Positions 34,125 to 42,988 of a DNA stretch of 64,000 bases are shown piece after piece. Source of the stretch: Arthrobacter sp. efr-133-TYG-118. Lineage in GTDB: Bacteria > Actinomycetota > Actinomycetes > Actinomycetales > Micrococcaceae. Positions within the stretch are counted from its first letter, which is position 1. Every line of letters starts with the position of its first letter. Made by a program: the position numbers and the translations under genes. The stretch is from positions 62,001-126,000 of the forward strand of contig NZ_JARVRH010000004.1 of NCBI RefSeq assembly GCF_030209755.1. The letters run 5' to 3'. The notes under the pieces were generated by a model. That model made no database searches. It saw only the letters and a program-made list of their open reading frames with translations, and was not told the origin of the DNA.

Positions 34125-36822
34125 GCTCGCTCCTCGATGAGATTCCCATTTTCGTAAAGATTTGGTAGAGGTGGCCTTCGACTGTGCGCACGGAAACTTG
34201 CAACTGGTTGGCTACCTCTTTGTTACTCAACCCTTGACTGGCCATCTTTGCAACCTGACGCTCCCTTTCCGTCAGTTCGGGTCCAAAAGTGTGCGGTGTC
34301 AAGGGCAGCACCGGCACGGTACCGACCAAGCGGTCCAGCCGTTGCTGGGCAAGCCTGGCGGACCCGGAATCGCCGGCTTCCCGGGCGATATCCAAGGCCA
34401 GGACAGCACAGCGCGACTCCACCGCATCCAACTTCAGTTCCTGGGCGACCGAAGCGGCAAGAAGCAGCGTCTTCGGGTCCTTCTTGCGGGTTCCCTCCGC
34501 CACCATCCGGTTCACTGCGGCCATCTTGCCCTGACGACGGGATGAGACCTGCTCCAGGAGCAACAGCTCCTCCTCGGTGCCGTGGACGGTCGCGCCGAAA
34601 AGGCTGATGGATGCCGTGGTGATCCGTCCCTTCGCCAAATCCCGGTTGGCCGACTCGATGAGACTCTGCTTCGCCCCGGGATCCTTGAGCCAACGCCTTG
34701 CCATCTTGACGCAGAATTCGGCCATCCAGGCGGGAAACCACGCAGTTTCCCCTTGTCCCTTCTCAGCCAATTCGAGAAAAGTCCGGGATTCCTTCACGTC
34801 ACCGGCTTGGGCGTAGGCAAAAGCGAGCGCGGAGTAGGCTAACGCTGGTCCGTAGTAGTTGCGCCTGATCTCCAGCTGCGCCTGGGCCCCCAGCAGGGTG
34901 TCGATGGCCACTGAAGCCCGTCCGGCATAGGTGTAGGAAACGCCCAGGGCAAGTTCGGCTGCACCGCCAAGGTAGTGGATGTTCTTTGGTTGCTGATCGA
35001 GGGTCGCTGTCAGCATCCGGGCCAGTTCTTCCCACTGTCCGCTGCAAAGGAGTGCGGCAAACAAGCCTTCGGACAACCAGTTGTGCAAGCGCGGCCGCGC
35101 CTTTGCGCGCTGTATCTTGTGCTTCAACTCGCGCGCGAGCTCGATGGCCTCCATTTCCCTTCCAAGTACTGCCCAGGCCATGGTCAGCAGGCTCCCGCAA
35201 CTCAACCTTTGTTGAAGATCATTGCCATCCCGGTACTCCTGTTCCAAGGCCTCTGCAACTTCGGCATACTCGCCCTGATGGACCTGGAGCTCGAAACTCG
35301 CGAGCCTGAGCATCCCGCATGCCCGTTCAATTTCCGTGGCATCTGCTCCGATTTCTTGCGACCGGCGGGAAAGATCCTCCCCGGCCTCGGCGATCAGGCC
35401 GGGAATCTGGAGGTGCCCACCCGGAATCCACAACAGCGCACTGCAGAGCTCCTGGACATAGTCCGTATAGTCATACGCCGGGAGGCGCCGAAGCTGCTCG
35501 GGCGTCACATCCTTCAAAGCTGCCACCGCAGCCTCGTGCTCGGCCAGAATGACGTGGGAAACGCAGCGTTGCTGGGCGGCAGCCACCCATTCCTTGTCCT
35601 CGCGCCCGATCTGCCGGGCGCATTCCAAGGCGAACCAAGGATCGAATTGCCTGTTCGCTGCCGTCGCAGCCGCCAGGGCCACTCCGGGTTCAAGGGTTTC
35701 GCGGACGTTCAGCGTCGAAGAGGCAAAGCCCAGGAGTGCCTCGGCATCCAGGTCCCAGGTAATGCTGCCGATCACCCCGGCGGCGAGCCGCCGCAGTTCA
35801 TTCCGCCGTGGCAGGTCCATCCAGCCCCGAATGACCTCACCCATGTACTCGTCGCGCAGCGCCACCCGGCGGGCGCCTGACGGTTCGATGCGGAGGTATC
35901 CGGACCACTCCATCTCCGCAACCACTTCAGGTTCCAGGACGTCCAACAACACGGCGAGTGGGGCCGTTCGAATGAGTGCAAGTAGCTCCAGCGCTTCCTG
36001 GACTGCAGGGCTCTCCCGGGCCAGTCGGGAGCGGACCAGGTCGGTCAGGACTTCCGCGGAAGAAAGGTGGATTTCGCCCTTCATTGCCCAAACCTGCCCG
36101 GCCAGATGCAGGTTGCCTGAGCGGAGCTGTTCAGTGACGATGGCTTGGAGTACCAGGGGATTTCCACCGCTGGACGCGTGCAAAGCGCTTGCAGCCGTAG
36201 CGGTCACTCGTTTTCCAAGGACGCCGTTGAGCAATTTGGCAACTTCCGCGCGGGAAAAAACCTGAAGTTGAACCTCCTCCAGGAGGCCGTCTTTCAATAG
36301 CCTGACCAGGTCTTCCGGCATGTCTGTGGCTTGGCGGACAGTGACGAGGACTTTTGCTGTCCCACTGATTAACAAGTGCACTAAAAGGGCCGTGCTCATG
36401 CTGTCCAAAGCGGGAAGTTCCGACAGGACCAAGAGCACTTCGCGTCCCGCGGCGTCCGAATTTATCAAGTGCGAGATGCCGTAGATGATCGCGCCAGGAG
36501 AATTTGCGGCGTCGGCGGGCAACCTGGCGACCAGATGGGCCAGCGCCCCAAACGGAGTAGTGACGTCCGTGGAGCCGTGGAGGTGCAGTACGTGGGTCCT
36601 TGGAGTGAGCCGGGCCTCTACTGAACGGGCAAAAGTCGCCTTGCCGACGCCCGGAGCGCCAACCACAACCACTCCGTACAACGACGGGTCGCCGAGCGCT
36701 TCGATAACCGTGTTCTGGAGATCCTGCCGGACCAGCGACGACCATTTTCGACGTTCTGCAGCGCCCAGGGCTTGCCGCTCCGTCGCGTGTCGCTCTGTTT
36801 CAGATTCCGGTGTTGCTCGCAA
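34102..36822 (-). CDS. Large STAND-type LuxR regulator 5
   Basis: A 906-residue regulator starting at TTG 36822, the first start after an in-frame stop. Walker A is GAPGVGKAT (lysine kept, Ser/Thr changed to Ala); the Walker B position reads LLVLSELPALDS without the usual Asp pair. Helical repeats and a LuxR helix-turn-helix follow (LTERERQVAKMASQG; recognition helix SVRTVEGHLYQIFTKMGI). It overlaps regulator 4, so 5 and 4 form one unit. The 178-bp region before it, after pth, is relatively AT-rich with a TATGAT-like -10 near 36925, so it probably has its own promoter. Confidence 0.87.
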   Translation of the reverse strand: MRATPESETERHATERQALGAAERRKWSSLVRQDLQNTVIEALGDPSLYGVVVVGAPGVGKATFARSVEARLTPRTHVLHLHGSTDVTTPFGALAHLVARLPADAANSPGAIIYGISHLINSDAAGREVLLVLSELPALDSMSTALLVHLLISGTAKVLVTVRQATDMPEDLVRLLKDGLLEEVQLQVFSRAEVAKLLNGVLGKRVTATAASALHASSGGNPLVLQAIVTEQLRSGNLHLAGQVWAMKGEIHLSSAEVLTDLVRSRLARESPAVQEALELLALIRTAPLAVLLDVLEPEVVAEMEWSGYLRIEPSGARRVALRDEYMGEVIRGWMDLPRRNELRRLAAGVIGSITWDLDAEALLGFASSTLNVRETLEPGVALAAATAANRQFDPWFALECARQIGREDKEWVAAAQQRCVSHVILAEHEAAVAALKDVTPEQLRRLPAYDYTDYVQELCSALLWIPGGHLQIPGLIAEAGEDLSRRSQEIGADATEIERACGMLRLASFELQVHQGEYAEVAEALEQEYRDGNDLQQRLSCGSLLTMAWAVLGREMEAIELARELKHKIQRAKARPRLHNWLSEGLFAALLCSGQWEELARMLTATLDQQPKNIHYLGGAAELALGVSYTYAGRASVAIDTLLGAQAQLEIRRNYYGPALAYSALAFAYAQAGDVKESRTFLELAEKGQGETAWFPAWMAEFCVKMARRWLKDPGAKQSLIESANRDLAKGRITTASISLFGATVHGTEEELLLLEQVSSRRQGKMAAVNRMVAEGTRKKDPKTLLLAASVAQELKLDAVESRCAVLALDIAREAGDSGSARLAQQRLDRLVGTVPVLPLTPHTFGPELTERERQVAKMASQGLSNKEVANQLQVSVRTVEGHLYQIFTKMGISSRSELEGTAQS

Positions 36823-37000
36823 TTTAGATCACGCTACCTTCGCAGCTCTGGCGGACGTGACGTTCAGCGGGTCGTTTGCTTTTGTATTTCCTCTTCACCC
36901 CCAGCAGTGATTTGCAAAGTATCATAGCGATCGGCGCGAATCAATTAGTCAGCGGACGAACGATCAGGGTACTTGTTAACCATTGAATTGAGTGCGCAGG

Positions 37001-37585
37001 CTAGGCCTTGACGGGGTGGAACTTCTGCTGGGCGGCAAGCAAACCTTCGGTCATCAACACCTCCACCGCATCCGCCGCCTCGTCCAGGAGGAATGGAAGC
37101 TCTTTCTTCTCGGAGGCCCCGAAATCCCTGAGGACATAATCCGCGGTGTCCATCCTCCCGGGTGGCCTGCCGACCCCCACGCGAACCCGCAAGTAGTCCT
37201 TTGTAGCCAAAGCCTTGGAAATATCCCGCAGGCCGTTGTGCCCGCCTTCCCCGCCGCCGATCTTCAATTTAACGGTGTTGAAGGGAATATCAATTTCGTC
37301 GTGGACGGCAATCACGTGATCCGGAGCGATGTCGAAGAACCTGGCGAGGCCGGAAACCGGCCCCCCGGAAACATTCATATAGCTCATCGGTTTCGCCAGT
37401 ACCACGCGAGGCCCCCCGATCCCGAGCCTGCCCTCGACCACCTGGGCCCTGGCCTTGTGCGCCTTGAAGCTTCCGCCCATGCGCGAGGCAAGCTCGTCCA
37501 GGACCATTTGGCCGACGTTGTGGCGGTTGTGGCTGTATTCGGCGCCGGGATTGCCAAGGCCTACGATCAGCCAAGTGTCTGTCAT
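37001..37585 (-). CDS. pth: Peptidyl-tRNA hydrolase
   Basis: Releases tRNA from peptidyl-tRNAs that drop off the ribosome; cytosolic and usually essential. The 194 residues match the family throughout: GLGNPG near the N-terminus, the catalytic His in NRHNVG (about residue 22), the substrate-contacting Asn in KPMSYMN, the Asp in HDEID, and GGHNGL. It lies downstream of rplY with a terminator between them, in the conserved order glmU-prs-rplY-pth. It marks the right boundary of the accessory island. Confidence 0.97.
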   Translation of the reverse strand: MTDTWLIVGLGNPGAEYSHNRHNVGQMVLDELASRMGGSFKAHKARAQVVEGRLGIGGPRVVLAKPMSYMNVSGGPVSGLARFFDIAPDHVIAVHDEIDIPFNTVKLKIGGGEGGHNGLRDISKALATKDYLRVRVGVGRPPGRMDTADYVLRDFGASEKKELPFLLDEAADAVEVLMTEGLLAAQQKFHPVKA

Positions 37586-37615
37586 GGAGTCATCCTAGGG
37601 AATCAAGAGGGTGGA

Positions 37616-37654
37616 ATGAAAAAGAAGTGGCCGGGCCCTCAGGGACCCGGCCAC
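37616..37654 (-). terminator. Rho-independent terminator of rplY
   Basis: On the minus strand GTGGCCGGG and CCCGGCCAC (37646-37654 with 37627-37635) form a stem, followed by TTCTTTTTC. It lies between the rplY stop and the pth start, so pth needs read-through or its own promoter. Confidence 0.85.
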
Positions 37655-37720
37655 TCGCAAAGGCAAATGCCTCGATTAGTCGGAACGACTACCAAACCGA
37701 ACGACTAATAAAGAGAAAGA

Positions 37721-38293
37721 CTACTCAGCGGCAGGAGCTGCCTCTTCTTCGGCCTCCGAAGTGGCCTCCGAGATGTTGATGATGAGGGTCTCGGGATCGG
37801 TAAGCAGTTCCGAGCCGCTCGGCAGGACGATGTCCGAAGCGTGGACGTGCTCGCCGGCCTTGCGGCCTTCGATGCTGATTTCGACGAAGGTCGGCAGGTG
37901 CGTGGCCTCGGCTTCGAGGGAAACCGTGGTGGCTTCCTGGTTTGCGACTGCGCCAATGGCAGCTTCACCGATAACGTGGACGGCCACGTCAACGGTGACC
38001 TTCTCGCCCTTGCGGACGGTCAGGAGGTCGATGTGCTCGATGATCTGCTTGATCGGGTCGCGCTGGATGTCCTTCACGAGGGCCAGGTGCTCTTCGCCGT
38101 TGACGTCGAGGGCCAGCAGGGCGTTGGAAACGCGGACGGCCAGGGTGGTGGCGCGGCCCGGGAGGTTGATGTGGATGGGCTCAGCGCCGTGGCCGTAGAT
38201 GACGGCCGGAATCTGGCCGGCTGCACGGGCGCGGCGGGCGAAACCCTTGCCGAATTCGGTGCGCAGTTCTGCTGCGAGCTTCTGCTCAGACAT
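37721..38293 (-). CDS. rplY: Ribosomal protein bL25 (CTC form)
   Basis: 5S rRNA-binding ribosomal protein of the two-domain general-stress (CTC) type. The N-terminal L25 domain spans about residues 5-92 (ELRTEFGKG, AVIYGHG, HIDLLTV ends it) and the C-terminal beta domain about 100-178, with a short acidic Ala/Glu tail. 190 residues from ATG 38293, which is preceded by AAGGAG at 38299-38304. An in-frame extension upstream is not supported. The 370 bp between this gene and prs hold its promoter region, a small ATCCGG hairpin near 38453, and palindromic repeat copy 2. Confidence 0.96.
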   Translation of the reverse strand: MSEQKLAAELRTEFGKGFARRARAAGQIPAVIYGHGAEPIHINLPGRATTLAVRVSNALLALDVNGEEHLALVKDIQRDPIKQIIEHIDLLTVRKGEKVTVDVAVHVIGEAAIGAVANQEATTVSLEAEATHLPTFVEISIEGRKAGEHVHASDIVLPSGSELLTDPETLIINISEATSEAEEEAAPAAE

Positions 38294-38554
38294 GTGTACT
38301 CCTTGATTACTGTGGCGTCGGCAAATTGCCGGCAAGTCGATCAGCAAGGGCGGAGGTCTGTGGTGACCTTCCACGCCCGGCGGAACGCCAGCCGCTGGGC
38401 AGCAGCTTCAGTCCCGCCTTCGTTGAAGGAGATTCAGACCCAGTCGATAACGGAGACCCGCAATCCGGTTTTAACCCGGATGTGCTCTCCCTCGCCAAGG
38501 TATCCCCAAGAGTTTAGCAGCCGCGTCCCGCCAAAGGGAAAACGGCCCCGGCCT

Positions 38555-38623
38555 GACCCAACTCACTCGCATTTGTTGCCGTTATGAGATCCGAAAACGA
38601 CAACCACTGCAGTCAGTTGGGTC
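38555..38623. repeat. Intergenic palindromic repeat, copy 2
   Basis: Left arm 38555-38583 (GACCCAACTCACTCGCATTT...) and right arm 38596-38623 pair imperfectly around a 12-base loop. Related to copies at 4090 and 54439. It follows the prs stop and precedes the rplY promoter. Confidence 0.8.
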
Positions 38624-38663
38624 GGGACCAAATGTTTGGGTCGGGACTAGTCAGCCGGTGGGG

Positions 38664-39644
38664 CTAGGCGTTGCCGTCGAAGAGGCTGGTGACGGAGCCG
38701 TCGTCGAACACTTCGCGGATGGCGCGCGCAATCAAGGGTGCGATCGACAGCACCGTGAGCTGCGGGAAGCGCTTGTCGGCCGGAATCGGCAGGGTGTTCG
38801 TGACGACGACTTCGCGGGCACCGGAATCGGCCAGGCGCTGTGCCGCCGGCTCGGAGAACACGGCATGGGTGCACGCGATGATGACGTCCTTGGCGCCGGC
38901 GTTCTTAAGGACCTGGACAGCGCCGGAGATCGTTCCACCGGTGTCGATCATGTCGTCGATCAGGACGCAGGTGCGGCCTTCGATCTGTCCGACGACGGTC
39001 TTGGAGACAGCCTGGTTCGGTACAGTGAGGTCGCGGCTCTTGTGGACGAACGCCAACGGCGCGCCGCCCAGTCGCTCGGCCCACTGTTCCGCGACTCGGA
39101 CACGGCCGGTATCCGGCGAGACAACGGTGATGTTGTCCGCTTCGACCCTGGTGCGGATGTAGTCGGCAAGCAACGGAATGGCCATCAGGTGATCCACGGG
39201 GCCGTCAAAGAACCCCTGGATCTGGGAAGTGTGCAGGTCCACGGACATGATGCGGTCCGCGCCGGCAGTCTTGTAGAGGTCGGCCACCAAACGGGCGGAG
39301 ATCGGCTCGCGGCCGCGGCCCTTCTTGTCCTGCCGGGCGTACGGGTAGAACGGCGAAACAACCGTGATCCGCTTCGCCGAAGCGCGCTTCAAGGAATCGA
39401 TCATGATCAACTGCTCCATGAGCCAGTTGTTCAGCGGGGCCGGGTGAGCCTGGATGACGAAGGCATCGGTGCCACGGACGCTCTCCGCTGAGCGCACATA
39501 GATCTCCCCGTTCGCGAAGTCGTAAGCGTCGATAGGCAGGAGTTCGGTTTCCAACTCCTTGGCGATTTCCTGCGCCAGCTCGGGGTGCGCCCGTCCGGCG
39601 GCGAGAACTAGTTTCTTCTCGCCGTGTGCGGTAATTTCGCTCAT
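38664..39644 (-). CDS. prs: Ribose-phosphate pyrophosphokinase
   Basis: Makes phosphoribosyl pyrophosphate from ribose 5-phosphate and ATP for nucleotide, His and Trp synthesis. 326 residues with the class I signatures: FYPYARQDKKGRGREPISA, the metal-binding VDLHTSQIQGFF, and the PRPP loop VLIDDMIDTGGTI. The ATG overlaps the glmU stop (ATGA), so the two are coupled, as in many actinobacteria and Firmicutes. Confidence 0.97.
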   Translation of the reverse strand: MSEITAHGEKKLVLAAGRAHPELAQEIAKELETELLPIDAYDFANGEIYVRSAESVRGTDAFVIQAHPAPLNNWLMEQLIMIDSLKRASAKRITVVSPFYPYARQDKKGRGREPISARLVADLYKTAGADRIMSVDLHTSQIQGFFDGPVDHLMAIPLLADYIRTRVEADNITVVSPDTGRVRVAEQWAERLGGAPLAFVHKSRDLTVPNQAVSKTVVGQIEGRTCVLIDDMIDTGGTISGAVQVLKNAGAKDVIIACTHAVFSEPAAQRLADSGAREVVVTNTLPIPADKRFPQLTVLSIAPLIARAIREVFDDGSVTSLFDGNA

Positions 39645-41149
39645 GCCTGTGTGCCCTCTTCTGTGGTTGCCGGAGTACTTGAGGAATCGGGGGTGGCAGT
39701 GGAGCCATGCGCGGCTTGCGCAGCCTGCGCCAGTTGGGCCGAGTTGCTGCCCTGCCGGTTGGCGATGACCCAGCCCTCGGCGTTTCGCTGGGGAGCAACA
39801 CTCAGGGTGAGGGCTCCGGCCGGAACGTCTTTGCGGATGATCGCGCCGGCGCCGCTGTACGCGCCGTCGCCAATCGTTACTGGGGCCACGAAGACGGTGT
39901 TGGAACCGGTCCGTACACCGGAGCCGATCACCGTGCGGTGCTTCTTCTCGCCGTCGTAGTTGGCCGTGATGTTGCCGCAGCCGATGTTGGTGTCCTCGCC
40001 GATCTCGGCGTCACCGGCATAGCCGAGGTGGGACAGCTTCGAACCGCGGCCGATCGTCACGTTCTTGGTTTCGTAGAAGGCGCCGATCTTGCCGGTCTCC
40101 CCAAGGACAGTGCCGGGGCGCAGGTAAGTGAACGGACCCACGCTGGCTCCGGCACCGATAATGGATCCTGAGCCGTGGGTGCGGGTCACCTTCGCGCCTT
40201 CGCCCACCGAAACGTCGGTGAGGGTCGTGTCGGGGCCGACGACGGCGTCGCGCGCCACGGTGGTGGTGCCGTGGAGTTGTGTGTTGGGCAGGAGGCGGAC
40301 GTCTTCGTCCAAGGTGACGGTGGAATCGATCCACGTGGTGGCCGGGTCAACGACCGTGACGCCGGCACGCATCCAGGCCTCGGTGATGCGGCGGTTGTGC
40401 TCGGCGCCGAGTGCGGCCAGTTGGACCCGGTCGTTTGCACCTTCAACCTGCCAACGATCCTCGGTGACGACGGCGGAAACCCGGCCTCCGGCGTCGCGCG
40501 CCAATCCGAGCACGTCGGTGAGGTACTTTTCGCGCTGGATGTTTTCAGTTGTCACCTTGTGCAGCTGCTCTCGAAGCACTTTTGCGTCAAAAGCGTAGAT
40601 GCCGGAGTTGACCTCGCGGATGGAACGCTCAGCGTCGCTGGCGTCCTTGTGTTCGCGTATGCCCAGCACGGTGCCATCTTCGGCACGAAGGATGCGGCCA
40701 TAACCATTGGCGTCGTCGAGGACCGCCGTCAGGACCGTCACCGCGTTGCCCTCGGATTCATGCGTGGCGACAAGCTCAGAAAGAAGGGAACCGGTAAGCA
40801 AGGGCACATCGCCATATGTGACCACCACCGTGCCGTTGAGTTCGGCCTTCGCGTCCAAGGCGTCAAGCGCTACTTCCACCGCGCGTCCGGTTCCCGGAAC
40901 ATCGTCCTGGTCCACGATGACGGCGTCGGGATCGATCAGTTCGATGTGCGCGGCGACGAGGTCCCGTTCGTGGCGGACCACCAAGGCCAGCTGCTGGGGA
41001 TCGATGGAGCGAGCAGCGAGGATGGCGTGCGCCACCATGGAGCGTCCGCCGATTTCGTGAAGGATTTTGGGAGTCCGCGACTTCATCCGCGTACCGGCTC
41101 CGGCAGCTAGGACAATTACAGCGGCGGGGCCAGTAGTGTCGGGGCTCAC
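39641..41149 (-). CDS. glmU: Bifunctional GlmU (GlcN-1-P acetyltransferase / GlcNAc-1-P uridyltransferase)
   Basis: Makes UDP-GlcNAc, precursor of peptidoglycan and probably of the island's polymer. 502 residues: an N-terminal pyrophosphorylase domain with VLAAGAGTRMKS and the catalytic Lys in TPK, then a left-handed beta-helix of hexapeptide repeats (about 265-455) containing GSGSIIGAG, FYETKNVTIG and NYDGEKKHRT. The C-terminal 40 residues are Ala/Thr/Gln-rich and non-conserved. First gene of the glmU-prs unit, next to a tRNA-Gln gene. Confidence 0.97.
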   Translation of the reverse strand: MSPDTTGPAAVIVLAAGAGTRMKSRTPKILHEIGGRSMVAHAILAARSIDPQQLALVVRHERDLVAAHIELIDPDAVIVDQDDVPGTGRAVEVALDALDAKAELNGTVVVTYGDVPLLTGSLLSELVATHESEGNAVTVLTAVLDDANGYGRILRAEDGTVLGIREHKDASDAERSIREVNSGIYAFDAKVLREQLHKVTTENIQREKYLTDVLGLARDAGGRVSAVVTEDRWQVEGANDRVQLAALGAEHNRRITEAWMRAGVTVVDPATTWIDSTVTLDEDVRLLPNTQLHGTTTVARDAVVGPDTTLTDVSVGEGAKVTRTHGSGSIIGAGASVGPFTYLRPGTVLGETGKIGAFYETKNVTIGRGSKLSHLGYAGDAEIGEDTNIGCGNITANYDGEKKHRTVIGSGVRTGSNTVFVAPVTIGDGAYSGAGAIIRKDVPAGALTLSVAPQRNAEGWVIANRQGSNSAQLAQAAQAAHGSTATPDSSSTPATTEEGTQA

Positions 41150-41304
41150 GAAGTCGCTCTCCTTGCTCGGTTAGGTCCGGGCGAACCCGGCTGCGGCATC
41201 TGCTCTATCCTACTCTTGCCGATTCACAGCCTTCCGCGCAGCCAGTGGACAGCTTCGGGAGAGACGGTGCCTTCAGAGGCGGTGCCGGCAGTCCACCGAC
41301 AAGT

Positions 41305-41375
41305 TCCGCCCATAGGATTCGAACCTATACTCCACGGCTCCAAAGGCCGGGGTGCTGCCATTACACCAGAGCGGA
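41305..41375 (-). tRNA. tRNA-Gln (anticodon TTG)
   Basis: The minus strand begins TCCGCTC and ends GGGCGGA (acceptor pairing). A D-arm (TGGTGTAATGGCAGC), anticodon loop CTTTGGA with TTG at positions 34-36, and T-arm with GGTTCGAATCC are all visible. 71 bases; the CCA end is not encoded. Confidence 0.95.
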
Positions 41376-41564
41376 CCGTGCGCACGTGGCCCTTGCGGAC
41401 GCAGGGTCCGCGGGGTTCCCGATTGACCGGGTCGCACACACAAGAATCTAGTTTGCCATGACCATTGCGGTGTTCGCGACTTGGTGCATTCCTAAGTCCT
41501 TTTCAGCGGTACTGACATGCCCTCCCGAGGCCGCTTCGCGCTGGACATGAGGCATGATGGATGC

Positions 41565-42251
41565 GTGAGCAACAGCACAGGAATTCCCCGGCAATCGACG
41601 GGTTCCAGGGTGATCAACCACGCACCCGCAGGCCAGGTTGCCCGTGCCCGGATGACAGGCTCCCAGCGCCGCTCCCAGCTCATCGAAATTGGCCGGGGCC
41701 TCTTCGCCGCCCGCGGCCTGGACGCCACGACCATTGACGAAATCGCAGCCGCCGCAGGCGTGTCCAAGCCGGTGATCTACGAGCACTTCGGCTCGAAGGA
41801 AGGCCTCTACACGCAGGTTGTGGAGTTCGAATTCCGGATCCTGCTCGACGCCATCAACGAGTCCCTCGCCGCCGAAGCCAAACCACGCGTCCTCGTTGAA
41901 CAGGCGGCCCTAGCTTTGCTTGGCTACATCGAAGAACGGAGCGATGGCTTTCGGATCCTCATGCGCGACGCCCCGCCCTCCCAACCCGAAGGCGCCTTCT
42001 CCACCCTGCTCTCCCACGTGGCGGATCGCGTGGAAAACCTGCTCGCCGACGAATTCTCCCGGCGCGGATTCAGCGCAGCCGACGGCGCCATGTACGCCCA
42101 GATGCTGGTAGGCATGGTGGCCATGACCGGCCAATGGTGGTTGGACCACCGCGAGCCCGACAAACGCGCAGTAGCCGCCCACCTGGTCAACCTGGCATGG
42201 AACGGCCTGACGGGCCTCCAAAAGGAGCCGGAACTGCGGAGCGAGGGCTAG
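41565..42251 (+). CDS. TetR family transcriptional regulator
   Basis: A 228-residue regulator. The helix-turn-helix is near residues 37-75 (RRSQLIEIGRGLFAARGLD, then TTIDEIAAAAGVSKPVIYEHFGSKEGLY), with an all-helical ligand domain after it. The GTG at 41565 follows a CATGAT -10-like box (41553-41558) by six bases, so the transcript may be leaderless; an upstream ATG at 41517 would place the promoter inside the gene. In related actinobacteria a TetR gene commonly sits near glmU. Ligand and targets unknown. Confidence 0.88.
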   Translation: MSNSTGIPRQSTGSRVINHAPAGQVARARMTGSQRRSQLIEIGRGLFAARGLDATTIDEIAAAAGVSKPVIYEHFGSKEGLYTQVVEFEFRILLDAINESLAAEAKPRVLVEQAALALLGYIEERSDGFRILMRDAPPSQPEGAFSTLLSHVADRVENLLADEFSRRGFSAADGAMYAQMLVGMVAMTGQWWLDHREPDKRAVAAHLVNLAWNGLTGLQKEPELRSEG

Positions 42252-42270
42252 GGCGTTCGGGTCGCCTTCG

Positions 42271-42350
42271 CGCGTTTCCGTGGTCACCTGCGCGGCGCAA
42301 CGGCCCTTCGCGGGTTTCCGTGGTCGCCTGCGCGGCGCAACGGCCCTTCG
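42271..42350. repeat. Two tandem 40-bp units at the left edge of the composite element
   Basis: 42271-42310 and 42311-42350 differ at two of 40 positions (unit contains TTTCCGTGGTC and ends CAACGGCCCTTCG). The end of the unit is also the start of the long inverted repeat beginning at 42339. Confidence 0.9.
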
Positions 42351-42940
42351 CCGTCGCTTAGACACAGCGCATAAGGGGTCTTCCGGTCGCTGAGCGACCT
42401 CCAAACCCCGATGCGCCGCGATGCGCTCCTACCCGAAGGCCCGCAGCGCCGCTCTTGCCAATCTTCCGTCCGCGACTCGGCCCTTCACGACGCAGATGTG
42501 CCCTGCCGACACGCAAAATTCCTGTCGACACCGGAATCCGCGCAGCGGTTTTCTCTTTCTGCGTCACCAGCACATTTGGGTGTCTCGAAGCGCCAACGAT
42601 TCACCAAGCAACCGCTTCCGACCCGCGCCTCGACCTCCGACGCCGGATACCCCGTCGACGCGCAAAATTCCTATCGACGCCGGAATCCGCGCATCGAATT
42701 CCACGTCCCGAGTCGCCAAAACATTTGGGTGTCGAGAATCGCCGAAGTTTCACCGCCTTGAGTTCCATGGACCCCGTCCCCATCTCACGTCTGGCGGACG
42801 ACGCCGGCAGTCCGCCGCCCCTTAACCGCCGGACGGCGGTTCTTCGGAAAGGAGCGCATCGCGACGCAACGGGCTAGGAGCTCGCTCAGCGAGCGAGTAG
42901 CCCCTTTGCGTTGTGTCTAAGCGACGCCGAAGGACCGTTG
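42339..42940. repeat. Non-coding composite element with about 100-bp terminal inverted repeats
   Basis: 42339-42443 and 42836-42940 are inverted copies, most clearly over the outer 60 bases (CGTCGCTTAGACACA near both ends). Each carries a short hairpin (GGTCGCTGAGCGACC at 42385-42399; GCTCGCTCAGCGAGC at 42881-42895) and a GCGATGCGCTCCT block. The interior holds a 149-bp tandem duplication. The element fills most of the 737-bp gap between the TetR and ABC-F genes. Open frames exist but none has coding support. MITE-like, or a structured RNA; unidentified. Confidence 0.8.
42506..42752. repeat. 149-bp period direct repeat inside the composite element
   Basis: 42506-42604 and 42653-42752 align without gaps. 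CGCAAAATTCCT (42512, 42661), CGGAATCCGCGCA and ACATTTGGGTGTC (42572, 42721) are all exactly 149 bases apart, with more divergent sequence between. Confidence 0.85.
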
Positions 42941-42988
42941 TCCGGCCCCGGCACCCAAGGTGACCGCGGGAATCCGCGACGTCCCCGC

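Noticed and set aside
36824..36898. 24-codon leader frame ending one base before LuxR regulator 5
   Set aside because: Its GTG has no properly spaced ribosome site, and the short length makes chance likely.
36960..36980. TACTTG near pth as a fifth island operator
   Set aside because: The AGT half-site at the required spacing and the trailing TTT are absent.
42411..42877. Overlapping open frames of 80-140 codons in the composite repeat element
   Set aside because: They run through tandem and inverted repeats in all frames, have no ribosome site, and their composition reads as Arg/Pro/Ser-rich shadow sequence.
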